Part shown: positions 26,201-41,200 of the stretch, one piece after another
How positions within the stretch are numbered: the first letter of the stretch is position 1
How the letters are laid out: every line of letters starts with the position of its first letter
Source of the DNA: Candidatus Omnitrophota bacterium
GTDB lineage: Bacteria > Omnitrophota > Omnitrophia > Omnitrophales > Aquincolibacteriaceae
Length of the DNA stretch: 64,000 nt
Assembly: GCA_030698625.1 (NCBI GenBank)
Contig: JAUYMS010000050.1
Location: forward strand, 18,233-82,232
Direction: 5' to 3'
Translations under genes and position numbers: made by a program
Notes under the pieces: generated by a model
Told to the model about the DNA's origin: nothing
Databases searched by the model: none
The model's input: the letters and a program-made list of their open reading frames with translations, nothing else

Positions 26201-29200
26201 GATCGTCAAACGCCGCACTGCTCGTGCCGAATGATTCCATCTTAGCGACAGCGCCCAGGTGCTTACGGATCCTTGACGGAGTGTATTTGCGGAGCACATA
26301 AATGGCAAGTTTTCCTGCCGTTGTTTTGGCCATCCACACAAGTGGCTTTGAGGAATACCAAATTGCGGTATCACCAAGCCCCCAGCTGGCCACAAAACTG
26401 ATGCCCCACACCAAAACCCAGTGATGCGACCAGGTCAAAACCGCACCGGCCACGACACCGAGCAACAGAAAGAACGATACTTTCGCTAAGGAAGCGGCAT
26501 CATAAGTCGAGAGGCTCGAGCTTGCCGATTTGACGGCTGTAAAACTGGCCCAAGGCAGGGCCTCTCTAAGAATTTTGGCCATGGTCGCGGCAGTACCGAT
26601 CAGGTATACGGTGATCCAGAATTGCAATGCCGAGATCGCGGCCCAGGCTTGAGGGCTGTCTGAGGCAAAAAAGGCCGTTAGGCTCTCAATGACCGGCTCC
26701 AGCACCGGAAACAGATAGGTAATGGCGCCGGCAAGCCAAGCGCCGAAAAATCCAAAATAGGCCGGGAACCATACCGCCGCCGCGCCCATAAGCGCGGAGG
26801 TCGCCAAAATGCCGGTAAAGATGTACATGACCGGGATATACCTGCCCGTGGAGCGGTGGATAATATATACGGCCATAAAGGCAACGATGAATGCCGCGAT
26901 TGCCACGATCCCTAAGCTACCGAGAATAACGGCATCAAATACTGTTCCGAAGAACATGGCGCCGATACCGAGCACCCCTAAGGCAATGGCCCAGCGCAGG
27001 CGGGTTTGCCTACGCCCGTGTTCGACGCCGTGCATGCGTTCCTGCAAGTCATAGAGCCTTTGATGCACGGCGCTAGTCGCAGCCTCATCCGCGGTAATAT
27101 AGGGCTCAGTTCCGTCACCAAGCGGGCCCGTGGAAGTACGCAGCGGTTCTCCACCGGCCCCGACGCGCAGGAAGTTCTCGGGAAAATTCGCCGCCGTCAA
27201 CTGGGGGCGGATCAGCGCGATCAAGGTCGAAATCGAAAGCAGGAAGTTACGTGTGCGCCCGTCGGCATACCCGGCCGAGTCTCCTTTTTGGGCACCGCGG
27301 AACATCGCGTAGTAGATCATAAGAAAGATAGCGATAAAGAATAGCGCCATCACGACGGGAACCTGAAACATCGCATACATGGCAAACCCGGTCGCCAGGA
27401 TCTTAAAGGGTGCATTTTCAAAATTAAACTTGCCCCGGTAAACTGAGCGCCATAATAGGGCAAAGGCCAAAATCAGAAAGGTCTTGTAAGCCAGCGGCAG
27501 GGTCGCAAGATAAGGAGCGCCGCCCAGCAGCGGCACCCACGAAAAGAAGGCCACTCCCGCCAACGGGGCCAGTCCGCCGAGCGCCCAAATGAATGCGAGC
27601 AGGATCAACGGCTTAAAGAGCGGGGCCTCTACCAACGCTCTGTCGCGAAGCTGCGGGATAAAACTCCTCTCCAAATCAGGTTCTTTGAAAATATTCCATC
27701 GAATCAGATCCAGCGGATGTTTCCGATCAGACGGCGCTTTGATTTCAGGCAGATTCTCCCGCATACGATTCAGGAATTCCCTATCGCCTTTGCGGTTGGC
27801 ATCGAACCACTGATATGCGGTGTATACCAATGAAATAAGAGATGCGCCGATGCCTACAGCCAACGGCGAAACATGCCACCAAATATGCGACAGGGTAATA
27901 TAGTTGCTGAACTCCTGCAGACGGCCGATCGGGAAAATCCTGTCGGAAAAACCGGAAACGGTCAGAGCAAGAAATCCGCCGACCATCCAGTTGAGAAGCA
28001 CGATGTCGTTGGCATACATTTTTTGGGCCAGAAACATCTGCCAGCGGTCGAGGAGTGTGTACCCCGGCCCCATCTGATGGCGAACATAAGGAATCACACC
28101 CTGAAACCAGCGTGCCACGGCGCGGGCCAACTCCTCTTTTAAGTTGGAGACGGCCGCTTCCTGCACCAAAGAGTTCTTCAGAATGTAACCGCCTGCCGCG
28201 CTGCCTTCCGCGTAATCGTGAGAGAGTTCCAGCAGGTAGAGTACAGCAAAGGCACCGCCATGATGACGCATTTCAAAATTTCCGAGCAGCGCGCCTCCGA
28301 GGAAGTAACCAAGCAGCATACCGAAACCAAAGACACCCACGCCTACGCCGCCGGCGAGTTGCCCGATCACAAGCGCCAGCAGTCCGCCAAAGAATAATCC
28401 GCCCAAACTTCCTTTAGCAAAGGCAAGGGCCAGGCGCTGCGGCATCTCGCGCATACCGCGGTTCCAGTTGTCGATAATAACAGGGCCTTTACCCGTAAAG
28501 TTGGCGCGGTTCTTGGAGAATTTTTCCTGCGCCGCGGCATAAAAGGCCCCGATGACGGCGGCTTCACCATTCATACGGGTGAAGAGGGTCTGGTACTTTC
28601 CGGAGATACGATAGATAGGCTGTCCCATCGTCGCCCAAGGATGCTCGGCCATTTCACGGGCACCGTAGCGCACCGAGAGATACGCGGGATTGTGCCTCTC
28701 AAGCAGCGATTGAAACTCCGCCCTCGAAACCTCGTAGTGATCGGCGATTTCCTGCCGAAGTCTTTCCAACTCTGTCAGGTAGGGGTCCGCTTCACCGGGG
28801 TGATTCACCGCATGCGCCGCACCGGCGAGACGTGCCTCTTCGACGAACTCCGGATCGATCGTCGTCTCAAGAGCCAGCCTATCGGCCATCCAGACAATGG
28901 CCTCCTCTTCGAGCATCCCGGCAATGTTTTTGTCGTCGAGAATGTAATGGGCCCAGAGGCGGTCGGGGCTTTTCAGGTCGAGTTCGATTCTTTTTTCGTA
29001 GCCATAGACAACTTCAATGCCCTTGTACTGGGTGGCCCCCACGCCGATAAACTGCTCAAATCTGCCGCGGGCGGCAGTGCTGATATAAAGCTTCGGATGC
29101 CCTCTCTCGATGGCCGTGGTCTCGCCTTCCACATTTCTGAAACCCAAATGCGACAGGTCTCCGTAAATAATTTCCTGAGTAGGCGTACTTATTTTCATTT

Positions 29201-32200
29201 CGGGCGAAACATGTAAGGTCCTCGGCACATCATCGCGGCCCTGTATGGACAAACTGAAATTATCATCCGGCACATTTTCGAGCGTTATCGAAACGGTACC
29301 GTCCCCTCGCGAGACAGACTTTCCAACGATCCCTTCATTCGTAGTGGTTCTGACAGCCGATGCCAGCCAGCGCACTTCGCGGTCAGCCTTACTACCGCTG
29401 ACATCGAATTCTACGATGACGTTTGTTCCGTCGCGTCGTACTGTAACGGTCGCGCCGAAAGCAATATTATGAAGGGTTCTGTCCACAGTGGCCGAGCCCA
29501 GGGGTATGGAAGTCACCGGCAACGTACCGCTATTGAAGGTAATCCCCGCGACATCCGCAACCACATTTCCAAGTTTATCCTTTTGAATCGCTTCACGGGT
29601 TGTCGTACCGGAAGTCCACATGAACCAGAAAGTGGTAATAGCGATAGTCGCAAGCGCGATTCCGATGGGAAGCGCTGCTCCCCAGCCGAGCCATAGGTTG
29701 GCGATACTGCCTATCACAAGCGCAAGCGCTCCGCGAAAACCGCCCTGCAGGAAGACTTTCCACTCCAAGTTCCGTCTCACGCCCGTCTCACCGGTCTCTT
29801 CGGGGATAATCTTACCTTCGCCGAGCAGCCTCATCGCCTCTGTGAAGCGGTAAAGTTTGCGGCCGTCGTTTTCTTCGGCGAGGGCTATCGGATCAGCGGT
29901 TTTAAAGTAGACTGTGCGCCGCTTCTGCCCGAAGCGCTCCACTGAAGTTGTGTGCATAGCATGCATTTTGACTACCTGATCAAGGATCTCATCATCTTTT
30001 TCCAGATCCGGCGGATCCTGGTTTTTGGGATTGGGTTTCGGATCCCCGGTTTGGTGCATGATAAGCGGAATATTAAAGCCCGGATTGGCGCGGGCACTCT
30101 TTTCGAGGTTTCCGACAATACCGGTCGAGGCCTCGAAGCTTTCGTCGGCCTTCTGGGCACCGAGATAACCGAAATTCTTGCCCGTATTCATGGTAATAAT
30201 GTAAATGGACATCTGTGAGCCGTCCGGAACGCCGTCCCTCTGCTTGGCCTCGTCATCCATCATATCGAAGGTCAGGACTCGGCGCCTTTGTCTCAGCCCG
30301 GCGCTGAGCACTTCCAGACGGGCTCGTAAGAGATGTAATTCCTTATCGCTCAACGATTGAACCACGGTGCGAAAAGCCGGGCTGCCGACCAAAGCACTGA
30401 TGGAACTGACGGCCGTACCCGAAAGGCGGGCCACCTCCGCCAGTACATGACGGTAATGGTCTTTCGATGAGTGAATCACGATATCCACGAACTCCTCGGC
30501 AGTCATTGCCGGATAATCATGAAGAGGAGCAGCGCCGGCTCTGAGTTCCGAGCGGCCGGCCTCATAACGCGGGCGGGCATCTTCGGCAAATTTATAGCCT
30601 CTGTTATCCACAAGTTCGTCGTAGACCTGACCCAAGGCCACGTCAATGATATCTGCTTCAGCACCGGCCAGCGTATGTTCTTCGGCAGCTTCGGCCGCAG
30701 TCAGATCTTCATTACCGGTGACACGGCGCGGCTTCTGAGTAATGAGACGGTCCTGGATGATATGACCGGTCGTAATACCCAGATAAGTAAAGGCTGTGAT
30801 CATGAGTACCGACCAAAAGGCGGCGGACGTTCCCATAAGGTGGGCATAAGCGTAGTGATAACCCATGAGTCCGGCGAAGCCAAACACCTTGGTGAAGTAC
30901 CAGCCGTTTGAAAAATCAAGCGGCAGAAACCCCTTGGAGACGGCCTCACCCGGTTCCGGCAACCGTTCCTTACTGACCTTCATAATGTAGTAGGCTGCGT
31001 ATATCGAGGAAGAAACGAATGCCGCGACAATTCCGAGCCACGGACCAAATCCCATGGCACTAAGCGCAGTCAAAATAATCCCGGTCACAATTGCAGAACC
31101 CACAAAGGCATCGCCGTTATCATAGATGATCTGTTTAAGAAGACTGCGTTCGCTCTCGCGTACATTGCGCTCACGGACCATGCGAACCGTGAAGTAGAGC
31201 GCCGCGCCCGCCAAGGCAACGGCAACACCGATAAGAGGATTCAGACCCAGGGCAATAGGCGCGGCCATCGCACCCGCCGCACTGCTGATTCCCACGACGC
31301 TGGCTTCCCGCTTGTGCTCAAAGACGCCCCTCTGTGCGGCCAGGCGGTCCGAAATGATCTTATCTCCGACGTATCGAACCGTGCGGTCCTTGCGCTGTCT
31401 AAAACCGATATAGTGTGCCCATACCGTATAAAGCCCGAGTGCAAGCGCAAAGATCAGAACCATCCAATGTGCAATCTCCCAGGCGCGCGAGCGTTCGGTG
31501 ATGGACCTGTCTTCCTCGATTTCGCTGAATGCCCTGCTGACGGCTTCACGATTACTCCAATCCGTTTTCTGATCTTCTAAAGTCTTCTGCACGAACCGTT
31601 GCTGCGTGGCATCGTCACCCAAGTCCGAGGCCAACATCTCCTCAACCAAGCGCTTCCTCTTCTTGTATTCTTCCGACCTTTCATATTCGGTCTTCACCCT
31701 CGGTTCGATCAGATTGAACTGGTCCAGACCGACGCGGCTGATACGGCTGATCAGCGCCAGCATCTCTTCGATAACGCCGTCCTGAGTGTCGTCGCGTTCA
31801 ATCCCGGCCGCTTTCCATGCCGCCCGAATCTTGGCGAGATCGTTGAAAACACGCTTCACCTCAACCGGCATCATCGACTGATCCGTCAAAACCTGTGCCC
31901 AGCGGTCGCGGCCGCCGATTACCGTGCCGTCAGCCAGGGTCCGGGGCTTATCGACAATTGTGTTCTCCAAACCATAGGCCTTAATCCAGGCATCAATAAG
32001 TTGCGAGGGCGCGAGAAGGCGTCCGCGATCATCACGGTCATTCTCATCGAGCTGCACTTTGGCATCGTCGGCTTCCAGAAAGACATCCACAAAATATCGA
32101 GTCAGCGTGTCCTCGACGCCGAGGATCTTATGAAGTTCCCCGTTGATCCGCTGTTCGGTGATGAAGCTAAGCGTCGCTTCCACGTCCAGGAAGTGATCGA

Positions 32201-35200
32201 ATTCGCGCCGCACTTCTTCAACGATCGTATCGGTATCGAGCAGAATCGCTTTAATGACCCGCTTCAAGACGCGCTGATATTCGGGATCCGACGGCGGCGG
32301 GAAGCGGCCGCTCTTCGCCATGTTGGCTTCCAACAGGGCAACCCACGCGGCATAATCACCGGTAAGCGAATTCGGCAGAGTAATATTATCGACCTTGTCC
32401 GCCTCAAGCGTCTGAATGAATTTGACCACATCGGTCTGTTGATCCTCCGCGTATGTCAAAAAGCGGCGGTCGCGGCGGGTCAGGAGCCTCAAAATAATAT
32501 AATCATCGCGGCTATCCGCATTTTCGAACATATTGTCAGTCAGCGGCAGGCGGCCGCCCTGCGCAATCGTGCGGACTTCTTCGCTGATTTCATGCCCCAT
32601 AAAAGTGAGGTTCTTGAAGTTTACTTTACGCTGTTCCTGAACGCTCATGCCCGGCACTTGAAAGCGGGGCTGCGCTAAGCTCCTGTAAACTCCGCGCCAG
32701 TAGGTCATCGAGCTATCGTCCATGATGCGGAGCAATTGGCGCTGACCGTGCCAACGCACGAAGGCCATCGTCTCGTTCTCCGCATTCATCGCTAAGTGAT
32801 AGCGGTTCACGTTACTGTCGCGGGGTAAGACATACTGCATGGTCATACGCATGCGCCAAGCGGGAATCAGGTTTGCTGGAATCGGATCATCTGAGAACCA
32901 GGAGGTCGCATGATTTAAGAGTTTGGAAAGACCGCCGCGAAGCGGGAAAACGCTTTCTTCGTAATACATGCCCGGCGAAAAATACCAGTAGATCAAGTTA
33001 TCCACATACAGGTTCCGGTCAAGGTACGGTCCGCCGGTACGGTCGGCGGCGGGCGGATTCACCCACCTCTGAAATTGTGCCGTCATCTTAAAGAAATCTT
33101 CGTACTCGGCAGGGGTACGCTGTAAGCGCTCCAAGAAGGACACTTCGGCCGAGGTCATCGCCATGATGTAACCGGGTTTACGCCAATAGTTTTCGTACAG
33201 CGTCCAGATGACTTTTTTGCGCTCAATCCGCTGGACGACTTCGTCGACGGAGATATTTTCGTTTTTTTCCAGCATGAGATCGAACCACCAGCTCGCAAGA
33301 CCCATCAATTGATATTGGTCAAAAACGCGCTGATAGATCGCACGATTTGCCTCACTGTCTTCAAAGTCATAGCCCTCACTCCTGAGCTTGAGGAGGAATT
33401 GGTTAAACTTGTACTTGGAGATCGGATCGCGGTTCTCATACTTGATCGGATAAGCGACTAATGCCTTCAAGATTCGGTCAAAGTCGCTAAGCCAGGTGGA
33501 GACATCGCCGCCGTGCGTATCCCGCATGTTTGAAAAACCAGCAAGCATGTTCACGAGAAAAACGGTTTCAAACTTCTCCTGCTCTCTTTGCAGATTGAAT
33601 TCGCCCGCGTTGTTCGGATCGGCAAATACGGGGACTTTAGCGTCCTCCTGGAGAAAGCGCAGATCGCGGTACCGGCCCATCTGTGACAGGAGATACATCT
33701 TTTCTCGGAGTTCATAGTAATTTTCGGCCGGCTGAGCGATTGTGGTCGTCCGGCCGTTGGCGTTCGAAAGGTCGAGCTCTTCGGGCTTCACAACAGGTAT
33801 CCGGGTAAATTTCAATTGCGAGAAGAGTTCGCGAAGTCCTTTTTTTACTTCTTCCGGTGAACCATAATGGGTAATCAAAGCCTCCAAGGTCCGAACCGAA
33901 GTTTCAAGTTTCACCCGGAGCGCAGCCCTTTCATAACGGGCAAAGAAGGAGATCTGACCAGTCAGCTCGTAGAATATTTGGATCTGGTTGGGGTCGGCCT
34001 GTTCGCCCTTCGCCTGTTTGACGACTTCGGCAAAGCTTCGCGTCAACTCCGCGCGATAGTCCGTTACAATACCGAGCCGTGTCAAATAGTCCTTAAAATC
34101 AGCGCCGTCAATGAGGTAAACGTAACTGTCGAAGAGGCCTTTTGCCTCGCGGCTGTCCCAGCCGAGCTGTTCCTTTTCGGTCACCCAGTTGACCAGGAAG
34201 CCGAGATCGACCGGATTATTGATGATGTCTAATTTGCGGCCCGGTTGTTGCGTCAACAGCTCCAGGATTTTCGAGACCTCGGCTTGAATGGCAGGGTCGC
34301 CTGCCTTGGTCAAAATGTCATGCCGACGCTTGATTTCATTTTCCCAATGGGCTCCGCGCTCCGCCGGCGCAATATTGTGCCACCTGTTGCGCGAACCGAT
34401 ATCGCCCTGATCGCGGCCGATCAATCCCACCATGTAGGCGAGTTCCCCGTTCAACCAGCTCATCGCATGACGGTTGGCAAAGCTCATATCCCTGCCGGTT
34501 AGTTGTTTGTAGAGCGCGCCGAGTTTTGATTTGGTCAAGGCCGGGTCGGCAGCGTCGCGGCCGATAAATGCAGGCGCAATGCGCGTCATCTCATCAATCT
34601 TATCAAGGATGAGCTTTCTTGTTTCATCCCCGATTTGCTTATTGGGATCCCCGCTCTGATACGAGATTGCAATGGCCTCGGCCAACCCATATAAGACGCC
34701 GCGATCCTGAGCGCGGTCCAAATTGGCAGGGCGGTCATAAATCACACTGATAAATCTTGAGACTTTGTCCTTAAATTCTTCAATGAGTAGCACCTCGGCC
34801 ATCATATCGGCTCGGCCGCCCATCTTGACATAGCCGCCTCTTTCCAGAACCGTACGGCCCCAGCCGATGACCGAACCCTGAATCGCCGCGGACTCCGGCA
34901 TACGCCGACCATAATCGGCGAGTTCGGTTTCTGCCGCGAGCTTTTTGGCGGCATCGGCACTATCCAAATCAGAATGCTGACCGTTCATGGCCAAATCCAG
35001 AATAAAGGCATCACGAATGATGCGCAATCGCGTAGCGTCATTGGTGAGCATCACCGTCAAATCCTTACTCCAGGACTCAATCTTTCTGTCCGCCGGAGGC
35101 AGATTCAAAGATTCCATATAGCTCGGCTCACTGATCTGCGCATAGGTCCAAGCCATAAAGAAGGCCTGCGCTTCGCCTTCGTTTTTCAGCACGGCGTCAC

Positions 35201-38200
35201 GCGTAAGTTTCGGAAACTTGGCCTGATCCCGCAGAAGCGCGCGGTAAAGGGCATCCGCGTCGGTGAGCGCCAGGTCCACGTTTGCCGGTACAGAGATATA
35301 TTCACGAATGTGCTTGGCTTCATCCACCCAGGTTGTCCAGCCTTTCGCGGCACCCTGCTGTAGGAATACGATAAGGCGGCCGCGGGAATCTTCGTCCATA
35401 CTCTCGATATTCCGGCCGCTGATGGCGGGGTAAGTACCGCCGAGACCTGTGGCAACTGCCTGCCAGAAATCATTGGCCTCTCTGGCCGCAGGCTCGAGTC
35501 CCACGGTCGCAATAAGTTCAGCGACGCGTTTGCCGCGGCCGCTTTCCTGCGGGGTCCCGAAATCGAATTTTGACTGCACCAGGCCACGCGTCCAACTCTC
35601 CACCCAGCCACGTGCGTTCCCGTCAAAAGCGAGACTCTGGCGAAAGCGGTTGAGCTGCTGATAAAAGGGATCATTCGTATCATCCTTATTTACAGGCGCA
35701 ATAGGAAACCGGGTCGTATCACCCTTCAACCCCTGAATCACGTAAAAGGTATCGAGAACATGATCAAACTTGGTCAGGGTCAACCGGTTTGTGCGTACGA
35801 AGGCCTCGACGAATGCGGTCGCCGCGGCATCCATCGGCATATTCCTGCGGAATTGTTCCAACTGTTGATTAAACGGGTCTGCAGGATCAGTCAGATTCTC
35901 TGCATTGGCTTCCCGTGAGGGAAACCGGGCCTCATCGGCCTTGCGGCGCTGCCATTCACGAAAGGCTTCGCGTACGACATCGACTCCGTCAACACTGGGC
36001 GGCGCCTTGACCGTATCGCGGGAAACCACGATCGTCATACGCGAACTGATAGTCGACCCGGCCGTAAGCGCATCGCGGTTCGTCGCCAATGCGTTCACGT
36101 TATCCGGCAAACGATCGACATCCGCCTGAGTGAAAACATTCGCCGTAAGGTCTAAACCGGGCGGTACCCCGTTAAAACTGTAAACCAGTCCATCGAGGGG
36201 AGCCGACTGGGCGCCCATCGTCATGGTCACGTCCGGCACGCGGTATTTCCGCCACTGCATCTGTGCGGGGTCGCGGTTCGCCTGTCCGACGATGATTTGT
36301 GTGAGATCGGTATTCTCGGGATGCAACCTCTGGGTCGTCGGATCAGCCGGATTGGTAAGATCAATGCGGGTGGAACGGATCTGCCCGTCTGCTCGATGCG
36401 AACCCAGTACGGTATCACTGTCATGAAAGCCCAATTGCGGGCCGTTGGCGCGGCGCGTCATGCTAGTTGCAAAACCGACGAGGCCCACTTCATGCGCGGC
36501 GACATCTCGTCTTATGAAGTACTCTTGTGTCGCCTCAATGTTCATCGTCGCTTCGCCCTCACTCCAACCCCGGTCATTAAAGGTGATCTTGAGTTCAATG
36601 ACACCTGTAAACTTCTCATTCTCGATATCCAACGTTAGGACGACAACATCAGAATTCGGTTGCGCCTGTATATTCGCATTGACGATTCTCGGAAACGACT
36701 CGGGGCCGCTCGTAGTGCCCTGCAATCCAAAGCGAAGCGTACCGCCCATATCGGTCTTCGGAACCATCGGACGCAGGTAAACACCGTCGGCCATGATCAC
36801 GAAACGCGTCGGCGTTTCACCGGTAAAGGTATTGCGGCGACGATACTCGATACCCGCCACACCCGTCGTTTGCGTAAGTTCGGGAACATCGGCGAGGTTC
36901 TTCACCTGAAAGGGCGTCCCATTGGCGCTGGCCGCCATCACGTTCCTATGGCCTACCTGACCATGCGGCAGATAGCGGATCGACTGATTGGCATCGACTA
37001 CCTGGACGATGCCGAGAGCGGCCTCATTCTCTCGAATAAGCGTCTGGTACTTGTGCTGATCGGTGGTGGGGGCGGCCAATGTCCCGCCCGGCTGATAATC
37101 ACCGCGTGACCGGTTCCTGGCTCTTTGCCGAAACGCATTGTAGGATGAACCAGGCCCTGCGCCAGCCGGAGCCCCTACCTGCCCCATTGTCTGTGTCGCA
37201 ACCGCCGCCAAATTGGGAAAGGGTCCGGCACGAGCAACCACAACTCCGAGTGCTAGCATTGCCACCAGTAGAATAGTTCTGCCAAGGCTCAGCAGACTTT
37301 TTGCTGCTGCCTTAAGAATATTGCCGTCACGGAGCTCGGAGCGTGCCGCACCGGGAGCAGCACCCGGGACAATAGGCTTAAAGTCCTCGGCATGCGCCTT
37401 CTTGATCACTTCCATCAGGACATTCCAATATAAAGAATGATATGCCGTGTTATCCGTAAACTTCGCCTTGAACTTCTCAAAACGCGCCAGCACGCCCAGC
37501 TTCCGCATCATCTCAGTCTCTTTTGCCGAATCAATAGTTCTAGTGCTCAGCAGATCCACGAGTTCGGCATGCTTGGTCAATTCGCCGAAGAGCTTCTGGT
37601 CGAAAATCATAAGATCCCTGAAAAATGTCGAACGCACCGCCTCGGCGGAAATAAAACCGAGCCCCACCGGGACATCGGGTCTCAAATAAATCAATCCCCA
37701 GTCCGCGATATGCTTCTCCTCGATTTTTCCTGTAGATATATTCGTGAACGACAGCTTGTATTTCGCGTCCGCGCCCTTCTTCTGGTCATCAACAATCATT
37801 CGGATAAGGGCATTGCGGTTTTCGTCGGCAGTGTAGTCTTCCATATAAGCACGTACACGATCCTCCAAAATCGCCCCGGTTGAACCGCGCAGCGTGTAGC
37901 GGAAGAGATCGGACTGCAGACGCCCCTGGTCTTCAGGGCTCAGGTTCCGTTCGCTTGTATTTGCGGGAACACTCGGCCGGACCGGCTCAAGCTGATTGAG
38001 GATATTGCTGAGTTCGATTGTCCGATCGAGGAGGCTTTGTGGCTGATTCGGGACATTTGCAATGAACTCCATCTTAGCGCGCAGGACATTCTGGACATAC
38101 TTCTTGACGGCGCCCGCGATGGTGTCTTTGGCGGTCTCAGTGACTTCCGCATGAATCAATGCGTCTTCAGCCGTCGTAAGCAGGATTCCCATAAGGAACG

Positions 38201-41200
38201 ATGAGTTTTCAATGAGTTTCACCAACTGTCTGTCAGAGACGCGTAAGGTCCCATCTCTGAGCGGCTCGAAGAGCCATCTCTTATCGCGCTGGCCGACTTT
38301 GCTCCAGTCACGCATGTCCCCTTGACGCCACAAGGCATATTGGCGTACGGCATCATAATTCTTGAGCTCCGCCGCCGCTAAGATGATCTGGATAATGCTG
38401 TCTGCGTCATAACCCTTGGCCACGAGGTCGTCCATGATCTTGGTGACGATCCCCTGATCGATCCACTCCGGATCGGAAAGAAGTATCGGCCTCGGACTTC
38501 CGGGCTCAGTGAAGAAGATTTCGATCGGGCTTGTCGGCAGGTCACGGTTTGTACGATGAGTCAGTGCTTTAACCACACGCAGGCGCGTCTGCAGACTGGG
38601 CCCCTGAGTCAAAACTCCCGGGTCATCGTCTTTAATCGGAATACCGTTAGTCCGTGCGTAAGCCATCCAGGGCATGCGCACGTTCACATCGTAATCGAGC
38701 GCCATCTGTGAAGTCCACTGCGCGATGTCGGCCGCATATTGTGCCAGCAAAGCGTTCGGCGCTAAGGCCAAATCAAACTCGAAGTCAGCTGCATTCGATT
38801 TGGCCGGCAGACTGCCGCTCTGCAGTTGTGTGGCTGCTGCACCCGCAAGCTCCTGATATCCGCGGCCGCTCCGTTCCGTAATAGACAACATCATCTGGAC
38901 CTTGAGATTAATATGACGGTGAAACGCATACGGCAGGGTTCCGCGATTGACCATCTTGTTGGCCCAGAGGAGAAATTCGCGGATCTTGGCGCGATCCATG
39001 GTTACCTGACCTTTGCCGTTGGGACCGCGGTTGATCGCAAAAAAGTCTTTCGCGTTACCGTTCAGAAAAAGGTAATAATAACCGGGGCTTCCGTCGGCCA
39101 ATTCAAAGAACTCTTTCCCATAAGTCCATTCGTAAACCTCGCGAAACTCCTTCTCAAGATCCATTTGCAGCCGGTAATCTTTGCCGAGCGCTTCCAAGTT
39201 GTTGGCATAGTAATGCGAGCGGAACGAAAAGTTGAAGAGCATTTTACTCAATTGGTCCAGGGCAGGCACCACGACCTGGTCCGTATCGAGCGCTACATTG
39301 CGCGGCAGCGATTGTGGGTTGGCAATGACGAACCATCCCGTCGAGCGGTCCAACTTAGGATCCTTCTGCCCGATTTCGGCCAGTTGACCGCGCAGTTTTG
39401 CCATCGCCTGAGACTGGCGAGCCGCAACTTCCGGTGTGCCATGGCTGATCTCGCGGAAAAACTGAGTCGTCTGCATAATGCGGGTCACTGTAGTTGCTCC
39501 CGGTCTGCGGCCTGCAGCGATATCTTTACGGTCCAGCTCGTTCCGTTTTCTCTGCCAGTCGGCTAATGTGACTTCCGTCAACGAGGATGTGTCCTGAGCA
39601 TAAACGCTAATGGAGGGATCAATTGTATAGATTCCGGCTGACGGTTTTGCCTGAGTGCGAGGGTTAAGCGGCACCCCGACAAAACGGCCCTTTGCCGTCG
39701 GCAGTTGGACCAGCTGCAGTCTTTCGCTCAAACTCGCAATCGCGGAGCGGAAATTCACCGCATGCGTCGTGAGAACTTCATGTGGATTCTGCGGAATATA
39801 AAAGGCCAAAGCATACATTGCCTCGGTCCCCGGCAGGATATGAGGTGCGCGCCCGGAGTAAGCGCTGCCCAATTCGTGATCAATCACCAGGGCATTGGCC
39901 CCTTCAAGGCGTCCGTAGAGGTCGAAATCGAATGACGGGTGAATCATGCGTGAAGCAACCACGAGTCGTGCCTCCTGCAATAAGAAATAGCGAAGAGACC
40001 TCTCCACGTTGGCGTGCGCCGTCGTAGGATATTTAAACCGCGTTGCCATGCTCAACATCGCCTTTGTCTGGGCCGTATTCAGATTAGCCGTATAGGCTGT
40101 ATGGGCGCCGGATATATCCCACCACGGAACCAGGTCGGCGATAAGGCGGTCATCTTCGATCGACCCGATCTTGGGAACAATGGCCGCGGCTGAGATATCG
40201 ATATTTCCAAGTGCTATATCTGCCACCGAAAGGTGAAGGGCATAACCAAACTGAGTGAGGCGGCTAAACCTCACACCCGGGTTTTGGACATACCACTGAC
40301 CGTTAAGAAGGCCCTCTAGGTCGTCATTATCCATATCGCTCAGGTTGACTTCGCGAGATCTCTCACGGTTGAGCAAAACCGAATCGCTCACCAGGGAAAG
40401 CCGCGTTCTTGCGACTGTCATGTTTGCAATGAGACGGTTTAAAAACGTGATCCTCAATGCGCGGTGCTCCGGCAGATCACTGTCAATTCTCATGATCTTT
40501 GTCAGCCTTTTCCAGAACTGCTGCTGCGTGTCGACTTCGTCTGTGATATTCTTCGTGGCGTCGTTGGTATGAAAAGCCGTATATTTGAGCGCCGAAGCCG
40601 GTAGCAATTCGGTACGGCGTAGTACCACTGGATCGCTCGTACTTTGGTAAGAAAGCGCCGTCGGAAAGCCAAACTGTTTCTGCCCGGGAGCTTTTATCGC
40701 TCCCCACCGGCTTAGCAGTCTACGCCACAGGTTGATTTCGATGAGATCCTGATCCGTCAGCCCCGCATGGGCAACATGGCTTATTTTATAGGGCTGATTC
40801 CCTCGCCCCGGACGCGAGGTCTGCTGCACGGTCTCGCTGCGCACAGCCACGTCCACACCGGGTACAACCAGCTCACGCCGGCCGTCATTTCTGGCCAGGA
40901 GCGCCGGATCAATCTCGGCAATACCCGGAGGCACAATCACTAAGGGACGCGCCATTGGCGCCATTCCGTCACCCGGAGCGGGTACCACGGCACGCGGCTT
41001 CGGCGCCTCCACGGGCGCGACCGGCTTCTTCTCTACAGGTTTAACCGGTATAACCACCTTCGGGGCATCGGGAGCTTCACCGGGTTCAACCGGCTGAACA
41101 ACACGCGCCGGCTCGCTGGGTTCGGGTGCCGCAGGCTCACGCCCCAGGCGGTTGACAATGAAAGTCTTCAGCGCCAGCACGGCAACCAGGACGCCGACAA

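Noticed and set aside
24603..30554. B10 as an OpgH-type GT2 glucosyltransferase partner of the OpgG-like domain
   Set aside because: The nucleotide-binding and QxxRW-type motifs of GT2 enzymes were not seen.
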